From Nitrosomonas mobilis (lineage in GTDB: Bacteria; Pseudomonadota; Gammaproteobacteria; Burkholderiales; Nitrosomonadaceae), in contig NZ_FMWO01000040.1 in NCBI RefSeq assembly GCF_900103035.1, forward strand, positions 1 to 64,000: 64,000 nt of DNA, in the 5' to 3' direction. Of the stretch, positions 16,965 through 25,087 are shown in pieces. Both the position numbers and the translations under genes were made by a program. Position 1 is the stretch's first letter. Each line of letters starts with the position of its first letter. The notes beneath the pieces are model-generated. The model saw only the letters and a program-made list of their open reading frames with translations, had not been told where the DNA came from and did not search any database.

Positions 16965-18020
16965 ATGGCTTTTCAAACACTGAAAAACATCAATCGTTCT
17001 CAGTCAGGTAACAATGAAAACGAACCAAAGAATTTCCCGGTCATGCTGGATAAATTCAAAGCAGAGATTGCACGTGCATTACCCAGGCATATCAATCCGG
17101 ATCGGATGACACGAATTGCCCTGACTGCTTTTCGTATGAATCCGCGACTGGCCGAATGCGATCCACGTTCGGTATTTGCAGCGATCGTCCAGTCCTCGCA
17201 ACTGGGGCTGGAAGTCGGCTTGATGGGAGAAGCGCATCTCGTTCCATTCAAGAACGAATGCCAGTTGATTCCAGGTTATACCGGACTGATCAAGCTGGCA
17301 CGGCAGAGTGGGTTTGTACAGGACATCTACGCGCACGAAGTCAGGATGAACGATCAGTTCAACTTGAATCTGGGCTTGGAAAGGAGTCTTGAACACGTAC
17401 CCATGCAAGGATCATGCGGTTTCCCGGCAACCGACGATGAACGCGGACCAATCGCTGGTTTTTACGCGGTTGGCGTCTTTAAAGACGGTAGCCGGACATT
17501 CGTTGCCATGGGTGTCACGGAGGTTGAGCGTATCCGCGACAATTCACGCGGATATCAGGCAGCAAAACGGAGTAAAAAGGATTCTGTATGGGATTCTGAT
17601 TTCACCGCAATGGGTCTGAAAACCGCAATCCGGCGGTTATGCAAATATTTGCCAAAATCGCCGGAGCTGGCTACCGCCTTGTCACTTGATGCAGCATTCG
17701 AGCAAGGCAAAGATCAGCATCTCAATCTCATCGATGCTGCCACAGGAGAATTTGTGCCAGATAATTTCGATGAGGAAGAATCCAGCGAGGTAAAGGTAGA
17801 AATGCCGCCTGCTGTCAAGAAGTCTGATGCTGCAAAAGCATCTGAAGCAGAAATCAGTAATCCGGTATTACAGGCTGCGATACTGGCTCTGGAAAAAGCA
17901 AAGACTTATGACCAATTGGACGAAATTTATATCCGGCTAGAAGCAGACTTTGCTGATACTGACCTCGAATTTCTGATGCGTCATTACCGCCGTATTAGAG
18001 ATTCCATAGAATCAAAATAG
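16965..18020 (+). CDS. recT: RecT-family single-strand annealing protein
   Basis: The 351-residue product matches RecT: MTRIALTAFRMNPRLAECDP, VFAAIVQSSQLGLEVGLMGE, HLVPFKNECQLIPGYTGLIK, and FTAMGLKTAIRRLCKYLP. It should anneal single strands produced by the RecE-like exonuclease, forming a plasmid-borne recombination pathway as in SXT and IncC (bet/exo). The last 100 residues are a variable acidic tail. The gene has the conserved leader upstream and the CCCCTATGC hairpin downstream. Confidence 0.9.
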   Translation: MAFQTLKNINRSQSGNNENEPKNFPVMLDKFKAEIARALPRHINPDRMTRIALTAFRMNPRLAECDPRSVFAAIVQSSQLGLEVGLMGEAHLVPFKNECQLIPGYTGLIKLARQSGFVQDIYAHEVRMNDQFNLNLGLERSLEHVPMQGSCGFPATDDERGPIAGFYAVGVFKDGSRTFVAMGVTEVERIRDNSRGYQAAKRSKKDSVWDSDFTAMGLKTAIRRLCKYLPKSPELATALSLDAAFEQGKDQHLNLIDAATGEFVPDNFDEEESSEVKVEMPPAVKKSDAAKASEAEISNPVLQAAILALEKAKTYDQLDEIYIRLEADFADTDLEFLMRHYRRIRDSIESK

Positions 18021-18153
18021 ATATATAGCTATCTATATATCTATTACTTGAACCGCCCTCCCCTATGCCTCGGCGTAGGGGTTTCCCTGATAGATAGCTA
18101 TATATCAACATATCAAGCTATCTGTATTTCCTGATAGCTATATATCTATCAAT
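18019..18153. repeat. Octamer repeats and 3' hairpin after recT
   Basis: AGATATATAGCTATCTATAT at 18019-18038 and several GATAGCTATATATC-type units at 18088-18151 enclose a hairpin, CCCCTATGC at 18060-18068 pairing with GCGTAGGGG at 18073-18081. The layout repeats the one after the exonuclease gene. Confidence 0.6.
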
Positions 18154-18352
18154 GCTTTCCTGAGCGCATTGAGGTGCCCTCAGGAAAGCAGAATTCATGC
18201 CCGTGGTTATCCATGGCTGATCTTCCAAGCTGAGGAAGTCAAACAATCAGCAAATCAATAAGCATCCGGGCAGCCGGGTGTCATTCATTAATCCCGCGGG
18301 GACATTATCCCCGCAGGGGCATGGTGTCTCCGCATTATCAAGGAGCAACATC
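18154..18352 (+). promoter_or_regulatory. Full-length structured leader of the 18353 gene
   Basis: It contains three parts in order. First, an 11-bp perfect hairpin at 18154-18189 (GCTTTCCTGAG/CTCAGGAAAGC). Second, the pseudoknot element at 18222-18251. Third, the GCGGGGACATTATCCCCGC hairpin at 18296-18314 with CATGGTGTCTCCGC and AAGGAG. The first two parts are almost base-identical to 20230-20327 ahead of radC. Confidence 0.6.
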
Positions 18353-18586
18353 ATGGAAATATTGTTTTCTATAAAAGCAGTGTTTTCCTGGATACATTGT
18401 AAAAGTAAGAAAAAGGAGTTTCAGCCGGTCCAATGGCTGGAAACAACTCTTGTATTTTCGCTAAACGATGAATGGCGTGAGTACGATACTCCTACATGGT
18501 TACGCAGGGGTATTTGTATCACAGGTAGGAATGCTGCTGCCAGGAACAATCTTCTTCAATCCACGAGAAATACCCGTACCCGATAA
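18353..18586 (+). CDS. Small unknown protein with a shared leader
   Basis: The 77-residue product is not recognised. It begins MEILFSIKAVFSWIHCKSKK and has WREYDTPTWLRRGICI. The start at 18353 follows the conserved AAGGAG leader, which is the best evidence that it is translated. The frame is open upstream through the leader, so the start could be misjudged. It has no membrane helix. Confidence 0.4.
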   Translation: MEILFSIKAVFSWIHCKSKKKEFQPVQWLETTLVFSLNDEWREYDTPTWLRRGICITGRNAAARNNLLQSTRNTRTR

Positions 18587-18622
18587 GGACAGGTTTTCCG
18601 GCATTACCGAATGGAGATTGTT

Positions 18623-18814
18623 ATGGGTATCTTGTTCGATATGGCAGCATTTTACAGGTGGCTTGAACAGGCATCAGATCGTGAGCTTCTTGCTCGTCGG
18701 GACGAAGCTCTCAACATAAAAGACCACATCAGTGATTCGGATCTCAAGCAGGATCTATGTCACCTGATTCGGTTGACTGAGGAGGAGCTTGTTGCTCGGA
18801 AGTTCCGGGCATGA
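18623..18814 (+). CDS. Small helical protein of unknown function
   Basis: The product of about 63 residues (MGILFDMAAFYRWLEQASDRE...) is charged and predicted to be helical. ATG 18623 has GGAG 9 nt upstream; ATG 18611 is an alternative. The end overlaps the 3' end of the convergent gene at 18744-19097 by 71 bp. Confidence 0.45.
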   Translation: MGILFDMAAFYRWLEQASDRELLARRDEALNIKDHISDSDLKQDLCHLIRLTEEELVARKFRA

Positions 18815-19097
18815 AGCTCATACGCCGCATTTTTGCCAGAATGTCGGAAGCGTTACTTCTTCCCTCCATGATGGCAAACACTCCGGCCGCCTCATCACTG
18901 ACCATGGCTCTGTGCCTGATTCTTTCCAGGCACAAGTCAAATACTTCTGATCGAGATAATTGAAAATGCTCGCAAAGATCTTCAAATTCATCTCGACGGA
19001 ATATCCAAGGCTGGTTGAACAGGAGATATTTCTTCTGATCTTGTTCATCCTTGCCGCCAACTATGAGCGAGAACGATGAATTACATTTTTTATTCAT
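18744..19097 (-). CDS. Unknown soluble protein, opposite strand to its neighbours
   Basis: The 117-residue product is not recognised. The centre (YLLFNQPWIFRRDEFEDLCE, then SRSEVFDLCLERIRHRAMVS) looks like a small alpha-helical domain, and the C-terminus is polar and disordered. It is the only minus-strand gene in the 13.6-21.7 kb block and lacks the shared leader, so it may be regulatory or a late insertion. Confidence 0.45.
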   Translation of the reverse strand: MNKKCNSSFSLIVGGKDEQDQKKYLLFNQPWIFRRDEFEDLCEHFQLSRSEVFDLCLERIRHRAMVSDEAAGVFAIMEGRSNASDILAKMRRMSFMPGTSEQQAPPQSTESGDIDPA

Positions 19098-19130
19098 GTA
19101 ATTAGTCTATCACGCTTACCATAACCTCAA

Positions 19131-19189
19131 GCGGGGACATCACTCCCCGCAGGGGCATGGTGTTTCCGCTTCTTTTTGGAGACACCATA
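19131..19189 (+). promoter_or_regulatory. Structured leader of the ArdC-like gene
   Basis: GCGGGGACATCACTCCCCGC at 19131-19150 forms a hairpin, followed by AGGGGCATGGTGTTTCCGC and a TTGGAGA SD before ATG 19190. Confidence 0.55.
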
Positions 19190-19972
19190 ATGGAAAAAGT
19201 TGATTGGAATCTCTTGCTGCATGATGCGCTTTCGATGCCTGGTAAATTGTCTGAAGCGTACTTTGCCATGCACAACTACTCACTCAGCAACAGGGTGCTT
19301 GCAATTAAGCAGCTTGTTCCGCGCGGGTTACCTATTTCACCCATCGCCAGCTTCAACCGCTGGAAAGAACTTGGCCGCAAGGTCAAGAAAGGCGAAAAAG
19401 CCTTGTCATTGATCATGCCTTTAACCATCTGGAAAAGGAATGAAGCCAGTGATGAGAATGACGAAACCGATAAAATTCATAAAGGATTCATGCTGAAAAA
19501 ATTTTGGTTCAGCCTGTATCAGACGGATGGTGATCCTGTTCCTGAAATTATCATTCCCGAATGGGACAGGGAAATGGCGCTATCCCGACTTGGCATCAGA
19601 GAAGAAGTTTTTGTTGGTTTTGATGGCAACAGCATGGGATATGCAGTTCCACGCGAAAGCTTGATCGCGATTAATCCACTCAATCGGCTGCCATTCAAAA
19701 CTTCTTTTCATGAAATAGCACATTGCCTGCTGCACTCCGAAGAATCAATACTGGTCGATTATCTGCTTTTGGAGAAGGCAATCTATGAAGTTGAGGCAGA
19801 GTCGGTAGCCTATTTGTGCTGCGCATCGCTCGGCCTGCCTGGACTGGAAGAAAGTCGGGGATTTATCCAGTACTGGATGTCGAACTCAGCTCCTGGTTCT
19901 CTTTCAGATAAAAATATCCGACGCATTTTTGGTGCTGCCGACAGAATATTGTCCGCTGGCCATAGAGGATGA
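19190..19972 (+). CDS. ArdC-like antirestriction protein with zincin domain
   Basis: The 260-residue product has an N-terminal ArdC-type single-stranded DNA-binding domain (NYSLSNRVLAIKQL, then FNRWKELGRKVKKGEKALSL). A zinc-metallopeptidase-like domain follows with FHEIAHCLLH at about 173-182 (HExxH). ArdC proteins bind incoming single-stranded plasmid DNA and protect it from restriction. I chose ATG 19190 after the leader SD. It is followed within 5 bp by a small gene. Confidence 0.75.
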   Translation: MEKVDWNLLLHDALSMPGKLSEAYFAMHNYSLSNRVLAIKQLVPRGLPISPIASFNRWKELGRKVKKGEKALSLIMPLTIWKRNEASDENDETDKIHKGFMLKKFWFSLYQTDGDPVPEIIIPEWDREMALSRLGIREEVFVGFDGNSMGYAVPRESLIAINPLNRLPFKTSFHEIAHCLLHSEESILVDYLLLEKAIYEVEAESVAYLCCASLGLPGLEESRGFIQYWMSNSAPGSLSDKNIRRIFGAADRILSAGHRG

Positions 19973-19976
19973 AATC

Positions 19977-20141
19977 ATGAACACAATTGAATCCAGAATA
20001 CGCGGGCTGTTGCATGCCATATCCGAACTTCGTGATGCACCCTACACGATACGGGGCATGTATTTTGATCAGGATGGTTTAGTACAGCGAGCCATCGATG
20101 AATCTCTGCAAGCCGATGTTATGGCGCAGCAGGTATTGTAG
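19977..20141 (+). CDS. Small protein following the ArdC-like gene
   Basis: The 54-residue product (MNTIESRIRGLLHAISELRD...) is helical and acidic, with no known family. It starts 4 bp after the ArdC-like stop with a GAGG SD inside that gene's end, so it is likely to be co-translated. Confidence 0.45.
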   Translation: MNTIESRIRGLLHAISELRDAPYTIRGMYFDQDGLVQRAIDESLQADVMAQQVL

Positions 20142-20150
20142 AAACCTGAA

Positions 20151-20229
20151 CCGCTGGAAGTGACAACATGATTGTCGATACTTCCGGCGGTTCACCAACA
20201 GATAGATAGCTATATAGCTATCTATCTGT
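20151..20229. terminator. Hairpin and 32-bp palindrome between the ArdC-like and radC genes
   Basis: CCGCTGGAAGT at 20151-20161 pairs with ACTTCCGGCGG at 20180-20190, with GACAA/TTGTC inside. It is followed by a perfect 32-bp palindrome at 20198-20229 centred on CTATATAG. The first part fits a terminator of the upstream genes; the second belongs to the octamer family. Confidence 0.5.
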
Positions 20230-20429
20230 GCTTTCCTGAGCGCATTGAGGTGCCCTCAGGAAAGCAGAATTCATGCCCGTGGTTATCCATGGCTGATCTT
20301 CCAAGCTGAGGAAGTCAAACAATCAGCAATCAAGCTGGGTACGCTTCTCAAAGCATACCTTTTCCCATACAGGGGCATCATCCCCCCTGTTGGGAGCTTG
20401 GTGCCTCTTTTTTTCAAAGGAGTTGCATC
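20230..20429 (+). promoter_or_regulatory. Structured leader of radC
   Basis: It contains the 11-bp hairpin at 20230-20265, the pseudoknot element at 20298-20327 and an ACAGGGG/CCCCTGT hairpin at 20369-20390 followed by AAAGGAG. It is the second full copy of the leader found at 18154-18352. Context resembles the published radC RNA motif, but I could not compare structures. Confidence 0.6.
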
Positions 20430-21035
20430 ATGAAGCAGTTCAACCAAATGAGCAATATCGAACTTCTGACATTGCTCGTCGGTGAAGAATTAGCCAGCAA
20501 CCTTGGAACCAAATACCTCTCCGAGCTGTTTGGTTTCATGAATCCAAGATCAGTAATGGTATCAAGCGGTGAACATCATACTTACTACCATCTTCATCCA
20601 AACTTGGGAGCAGCAAAGGAGCTTATTTCCCGCTGCTTCCTGGAACAGATGACTTCTGGAGAATCATTTTCCTCTCCGGATGTTTCTAAAAAATGGTTAT
20701 GCACCATGATTGGAAATCTTGAGCACGAAGTTTTCTGGTGCCTCTGGCTGGATTCGCAGCACAGACTGATCACAGCCGAAGAAATATCTAGGGGTACGAT
20801 CAACCAGGCCAGCGTTTATCCAAGGGAAATTGTGAAACAGGCGCTCGCCGTAAATGCAGCGGCGGTCATTCTGGCTCACAATCACCCATCTGGTCTTCTT
20901 GATCCATCGTCGGCAGACATTCAGTTGACGGTGGGTCTCAAAAAAACCCTTGATCTCGTGGACGTAAAGCTACTGGATCACATCGTAATAGCAAATTCTT
21001 CCGGTGTATCTTTTGCCGAAAGGGGGTTGTTATGA
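20430..21035 (+). CDS. radC: RadC/JAB-domain protein
   Basis: The 201-residue product has the MPN/JAMM RadC domain in its second half: VFWCLWLDSQHRLITAEEIS, VKQALAVNAAAVILAHNHPS (metal-binding His residues), then GLLDPSSADIQLT and LLDHIVIANSSGVSFAERGL. The N-terminal 90 residues are not the usual helix-hairpin-helix. Such plasmid RadC genes commonly sit with antirestriction genes, and their biochemical role is unsettled. The stop overlaps the next start by 4 bp. Confidence 0.9.
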   Translation: MKQFNQMSNIELLTLLVGEELASNLGTKYLSELFGFMNPRSVMVSSGEHHTYYHLHPNLGAAKELISRCFLEQMTSGESFSSPDVSKKWLCTMIGNLEHEVFWCLWLDSQHRLITAEEISRGTINQASVYPREIVKQALAVNAAAVILAHNHPSGLLDPSSADIQLTVGLKKTLDLVDVKLLDHIVIANSSGVSFAERGLL

Positions 21036-21301
21036 AAAGGGTATTTAGCTTTTATGCTGATGCCGGTCATGGCTGGCTCAGGGTACAAAAAAGTATACTT
21101 GCCGAGCTTGATATTGCAGAGAAGATTTCTTCTTTCAGTTATCAGCGCGGTGATTATGCTTATCTCGAAGAGGATGTGGACTTGTCCTTATTCCTGAAGG
21201 CAATGAGAGACCGTGGCATCGAACCTGAGTTTCGTGAATATCATTCCGAATATTCCAGAATTCGCAGCTTCGATCATTATCGTTACAAGTTGCCGTTATA
21301 G
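21032..21301 (+). CDS. Unknown protein translationally coupled to radC
   Basis: The 89-residue product begins MKRVFSFYADAGHGWLRVQK and ends HYRYKLPL. It has no recognised domain. It overlaps radC by ATGA, so the two are expressed together. Small proteins of this look (a DAGHGWL motif) accompany antirestriction genes on other plasmids as far as I recall, but no function is known. Confidence 0.6.
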   Translation: MKRVFSFYADAGHGWLRVQKSILAELDIAEKISSFSYQRGDYAYLEEDVDLSLFLKAMRDRGIEPEFREYHSEYSRIRSFDHYRYKLPL

Positions 21302-21303
21302 CC

Positions 21304-21355
21304 ACAATTCACCTCTGGCAGATTTTCTGCTGGGGGTGAATTAATACTATTTTTT
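21304..21355 (+). terminator. Probable terminator of the radC operon
   Basis: AATTCACC pairs with GGTGAATT around an inner GCAGA/TCTGC stem, and a T-rich run (ATTTTTTGTCTTTT) follows. Confidence 0.55.
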
Positions 21356-21360
21356 GTCTT

Positions 21361-21744
21361 TTGTGCCATTATCTACCGGCTTGCCACCAACATCTTACCA
21401 GGCATCGCTCAAGACTGGCGGCCAGCGTTGTTGAAGCGTGGAACAGTCGTGATGATAGAGAACGATTTGCGAACCGATTACCCTTACCCTGTTACCGGTC
21501 GCCCTGCTTTGTGGCAATCAACAACCGCCGAACGGGGAAACGTCGCGCGATCAAGGTCCAACTGATGGGTGACGGTGAGTGCTCCAGACTGGTTGCGCAT
21601 TATCTGGATGTTATCGAATGCAGGATACTGCCGGAGAAAAAATTTAGTCCAAAATGCAAGTCTTGTGGCCACCGAATGGTTTGCGGATGGCAGAAGCTAC
21701 TGCCCAGCAGTTCCCAACTTTTTAACTACACTTCCAAAGAATAA
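21361..21744 (+). CDS. Doubtful basic protein with a CxxC pair
   Basis: The 127-codon frame starts at TTG with no SD and sits after the probable terminator. The product is Arg/Cys-rich and has KCKSCGHRMVCGWQ near the C-terminus, which looks like a zinc site. It overlaps the convergent gene by 23 bp. It may be a pseudogene or chance frame. Confidence 0.25.
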   Translation: MCHYLPACHQHLTRHRSRLAASVVEAWNSRDDRERFANRLPLPCYRSPCFVAINNRRTGKRRAIKVQLMGDGECSRLVAHYLDVIECRILPEKKFSPKCKSCGHRMVCGWQKLLPSSSQLFNYTSKE

Positions 21745-22501
21745 TTCCATCGACGACATCACTTACCGTTTTGTACTCATAAGCGTTGAGCAGAGAAGTT
21801 AAATTATTGTTGATAATCTCGACGGCCTTTTTTCTGTCTGAGCGAATAAACTCGCTTTGATTGCCACATGTTTTGTCTACCCAAATTTGAGGGTAAGTCC
21901 TAATTGTATGATTCAGGGATGCAAGAATCTCCGCAACATAAGGAGCCGTCTTTTTGAAATTCCAATCAACTTTTCTCAGAGAATGCATATTCCCCAACAA
22001 AGCCAATATGGGTACCTGACTTACCTGCTCTGCCAATATTTTAGTCATCCACTCATCACGTCTAACGTCTATTTCCATTCCGGCATCAATCGCAATCAGT
22101 TTTAGGCAATCATTTACTTTTGCCATTTTTGCCAGATCATTGATCATCACACGAAAGGCAGTGTGATCGATTATGGAAGAAATTTTAATATCGGATACAG
22201 TTGACTTGCCTTCTACGATTTCATCAAGAATCATTTGTTGATTGCTGGCAATCTCAAGCGCAACAACCAGGCATTTATCCTGCTGCAAATATTTGGATAT
22301 TACAGACTGGAAAAATTGGATAGATTCAGGTCGCTTATGATGTTCACCGATTATTGTAATGCTGTTAGGCTCAATGCCTTTTATGATCCATTTCTGGACT
22401 TCACCTGAATAAACCGAATTTGAGAAAAACAACCCGGTTACGAAGAAAAAAAAATAAATCCTCTTTTTCAAAGCAACGAATATGGAGCATTCTGATTTCA
22501 T
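21722..22501 (-). CDS. Secreted Tiki/ChaN-superfamily protein
   Basis: The 259-residue product has a signal sequence (KKRIYFFFFVTGLFFSNSVYS) and a TIKI/TraB/ChaN-like pattern: SITIIGEHHKRPESIQFFQS, with paired acidic and His residues, and ILALLGNMHSLRKVDW. The superfamily includes haem-binding lipoproteins and metallo-enzymes. I chose ATG 22501 because it overlaps the nuclease stop (ATGA); a start at 22561 would add an unlikely polar leader. It forms a two-gene operon with the secreted nuclease. Confidence 0.55.
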   Translation of the reverse strand: MKSECSIFVALKKRIYFFFFVTGLFFSNSVYSGEVQKWIIKGIEPNSITIIGEHHKRPESIQFFQSVISKYLQQDKCLVVALEIASNQQMILDEIVEGKSTVSDIKISSIIDHTAFRVMINDLAKMAKVNDCLKLIAIDAGMEIDVRRDEWMTKILAEQVSQVPILALLGNMHSLRKVDWNFKKTAPYVAEILASLNHTIRTYPQIWVDKTCGNQSEFIRSDRKKAVEIINNNLTSLLNAYEYKTVSDVVDGIILWKCS

Positions 22502-22998
22502 CTTTTTCTTGCTTGTCGCCATTCCCATGGTGGAACTTGCTGAGCTTCCGGTAGGCTCCATAGCCCCGATCTATTCTTTCTAGCCCGTTTTTCCAAAGCA
22601 TAGAGATTTTGATCCTTGGCATATTTTCGATATACCCAAGCAGCCCCAAGCCTCACCATTTCTGCATTTACATCGATATTATCCGCATAGACTCGCCCAA
22701 CCGTACGTCCATAGCGATCGATATCCCGCACTTCGACGCTTATGGTTTTGCCGTAGACAAGCCGAGACAATTCTTGTTTTGCACGCTTTCCATAAGGCTG
22801 TGCTGATTCGGGTGTATCGATCTCAGCGAGCCGTACTTTGATTTGTTTTTTTTGATTATCCAGGATTGTTAGCGTATCACCATCTGATACACCCACTACT
22901 CGCCCAATATGTTCCTGAGCTACCGCAGATAACGGTAAGAACGCAACACATAGCAAAACGAGAAATAAAACTTGCTTAAAATTTTTGGGATTCACCAA
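22498..22998 (-). CDS. Secreted thermonuclease (SNase family)
   Basis: The 166-residue product has a signal peptide ending at AVAQ and the staphylococcal-nuclease fold: GRVVGVSDGDTLTILD, IKVRLAEIDTPESAQPYG (catalytic Arg and Glu), RDIDRYGRTVGRVYAD (second Arg), and AAWVYRKYA. Plasmid copies of this family are often near transfer genes and may clear DNA in the envelope or process DNA at the cell surface. The stop overlaps the next gene. Confidence 0.88.
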   Translation of the reverse strand: MVNPKNFKQVLFLVLLCVAFLPLSAVAQEHIGRVVGVSDGDTLTILDNQKKQIKVRLAEIDTPESAQPYGKRAKQELSRLVYGKTISVEVRDIDRYGRTVGRVYADNIDVNAEMVRLGAAWVYRKYAKDQNLYALEKRARKNRSGLWSLPEAQQVPPWEWRQARKR

Positions 22999-23299
22999 AT
23001 ATTCTCCTACTCATTTATATTTTATGCAGATAGAGACAATCTTTATTGCTATCGACTGTTTTGGCTATAAAGTTGAGAGGCGGGAAACAAACTGGTCAAA
23101 CCGCGTTGTGGGCGTTGGTTCTTGACCGCCATGACCAACGCTTGGGTTGTGAAATAATTACATAATCCACGGTGCGCTCTTGACGACTTGGGTAGTTACT
23201 AAAGGAAGTATCTTAGTAGCTTATGCTTTGCCACCCCCAGTAAACACCCAAACCTATCGCCGGGTTCGAGTTCTATAACATATTGATAATAAATTTAAA
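22999..23299. other. Intergenic region with no gene seen
   Basis: I see no supported coding region. The segment must hold the promoter of the minus-strand nuclease operon and that of the 23300 gene. It contains short palindromic runs such as ACTAAAGGAAGTATCTTAGT. Confidence 0.4.
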
Positions 23300-23977
23300 A
23301 TGACATATATAAAAAAATTAATCATGCTGATCGGAAGCTGTTTACTGTGCGCCGCATCAATATTAACCATGGCAGGAGAAACAGAAACAGTTTTTACATC
23401 TCCCGGAAAGCTATGTTTTCCACAAACCTCTTTGCGTGCCGAGCTTGATAGATATGACAATGTTATCCTGGATCACTATGTCGTTATTTCAAAGGTGCAT
23501 CATTTCAAAGAAGGACTTGTTTTTGTGGGATTCAGGCTTAAAAGCAAACCAGATGAGTTATGGCTATTTAGTGGAACAACCTGGGTAAAATATCAAAATA
23601 ACCTTATTGATTCTTCCCCTGAGCCTTTTATTCCACAAGTACAAACTATACCGACTGGACAACTCCAGCCAATTATGCCAACAACGATTTCAATGGCACC
23701 AATTGATCCTAGTGCTTATGTAAGTGACGGTGAAATCTGGATAGGCTATGGGCTAAGCTCATCAACAAGTGTGGCCGAAACTTTTTTTGAAATGATAGAG
23801 AGCAATAGATTTGAACGTATTTGGGAAATTGGCAAGAGACTAAATGAAGGAGAATTCTCTCCTTCAAATATTTGCCTTACTATCACAAAAATGTCAGAAA
23901 TCGATCATTTGGTGGGAACGTTCCCCATACCCAACGAAACCGGGCCAGATATCGAGCCAATCGCGAATATTGATTGA
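23300..23977 (+). CDS. Unknown secreted protein
   Basis: The 225-residue product has a signal peptide (KKLIMLIGSCLLCAASILTMAG) and a mature part with a Pro/Thr/Met-rich linker (TIPTGQLQPIMPTTISMAP) between two domains. It contains two cysteines. I do not recognise the family. It lies between the nuclease operon and a Tn3 remnant, and could be cargo brought in with that transposon. Confidence 0.5.
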   Translation: MTYIKKLIMLIGSCLLCAASILTMAGETETVFTSPGKLCFPQTSLRAELDRYDNVILDHYVVISKVHHFKEGLVFVGFRLKSKPDELWLFSGTTWVKYQNNLIDSSPEPFIPQVQTIPTGQLQPIMPTTISMAPIDPSAYVSDGEIWIGYGLSSSTSVAETFFEMIESNRFERIWEIGKRLNEGEFSPSNICLTITKMSEIDHLVGTFPIPNETGPDIEPIANID

Positions 23978-24093
23978 TGGCATAAGAGCACTCGCATTCT
24001 CTGCTCAATAGAACCAAGTCACAAATCAAGAAAAAATAGAGCAATAAAAGCAATATAAATTCTTGATTCGTGACTCGACCCGCTCGCAGTAAG

Positions 24094-24253
24094 GGATCGT
24101 CTCAGAATTCGGAAAATAAAGCACGTTAAGCTGATTGCAGAGGTCGCAGCGGCTTGAACTTGCCCTCGCCGATCTTGGCGCTGCTGCGCCACATGTAATC
24201 GCCAGTCATGATGTACTTCCAGCCCAGCGGCGACAGGTATTGCAGCAGCGTCT
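24094..24253 (-). mobile_element. Tn3-family remnant: terminal repeat and tnpA 3' end
   Basis: The minus strand encodes [20 protein letters not shown] and [11 protein letters not shown], the C-terminus of a Tn3-family transposase, ending at 24126. The terminal repeat at 24094-24130 contains ATCGTCTCAGAATTCGG and AAAGCACGTTAAG, as in Tn21-type ends. Only about 42 codons remain. The outer end faces left. Confidence 0.8.
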
Positions 24254-24550
24254 AGGTCGGGGCGGGAAAGTTCAATTTGGGAAGAACCCTATGACGGATT
24301 TGGTACCTTTGTTCGCTTTCAACCTACGTTCTTCAAATACCTTCCTAAAGTAGAAATTGCCAACATTGTCATGTTTATTGGCGACCTAATTGGTATATGG
24401 GGTGGTCTTACGCACATGAAGGATCGTTGTAGTAAAAAGAAAAACCACGTCCCGTTAGTAATCAACGCCTGCCTGTGCGATCCTGGAGGGGCATTCTTTT
24501 GGGACACACGACCATGTATGCCTCCCCTCTGGTAGAAGGAGGAAGCACAT
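24254..24550. other. Intergenic region with no gene seen
   Basis: No coding frame could be supported between the Tn3 remnant and the NRAMP fragment. It is presumably scarring from transposition. Confidence 0.4.
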
Positions 24551-25087
24551 TTATTTAAAGACTTTTATTAAAGTCCCACCAGGGCTAATACAGACATCAC
24601 ATTTGGGAAGAATTATTGCTTTAATATCTGAAATAAAATCTACTTGTATGGGTATTTGATCAAATGAACAGATAAGTAGAAGCAAGCTACTTATGATTGC
24701 GGCAATTATTTGTGGCTCATATCCACCTAATGTTTCAAGCCCAAAAATATAAGTAAACAGTCCTGCGGTTACAACAGTAACTGTGGCCTGGATAATGAAC
24801 ATGGTTGATAGTGTCATCAATAGATACGCCCGGACTGCCCACTTGCCTAGCTTCATGTAGCCATGCAGAATGTTCTCGCCGGTCGCTGCCGTGTAACGTG
24901 GTCCGAATTCGAAAAATGGATACTTGATGAAGTGAATAATCACGATAGCGAGAATCAGTTCGAACCCAAACATTCCGCCAGCGCGTGTTGATTGCAGTAG
25001 ATGCGATACACCAACAGCCGCTCCAGCATACAATAACCCTGGCCCTAGTTTTGAGAGAAACCTATTGAAAACTTTTTTATTGTCCAT
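24551..25087 (-). pseudogene. NRAMP-family transporter gene, C-terminally truncated
   Basis: The first 140 codons match NRAMP metal transporters: LGPGLLYAGAAVGVSHLLQS, GGMFGFELILAIVIIHFIKY, FFEFGPRYTAATGENIL, then two more helices ending LLLLICSF. Homology then stops and the frame runs on for about 35 codons of unrelated sequence. Full members have about 400 residues and 11 helices, so the fragment cannot form a transporter. Confidence 0.75.

Noticed and set aside
24135..24353. A plus-strand frame of 72 codons
   Set aside because: It is antisense to the recognisable C-terminus of a Tn3 transposase and has no similarity of its own.
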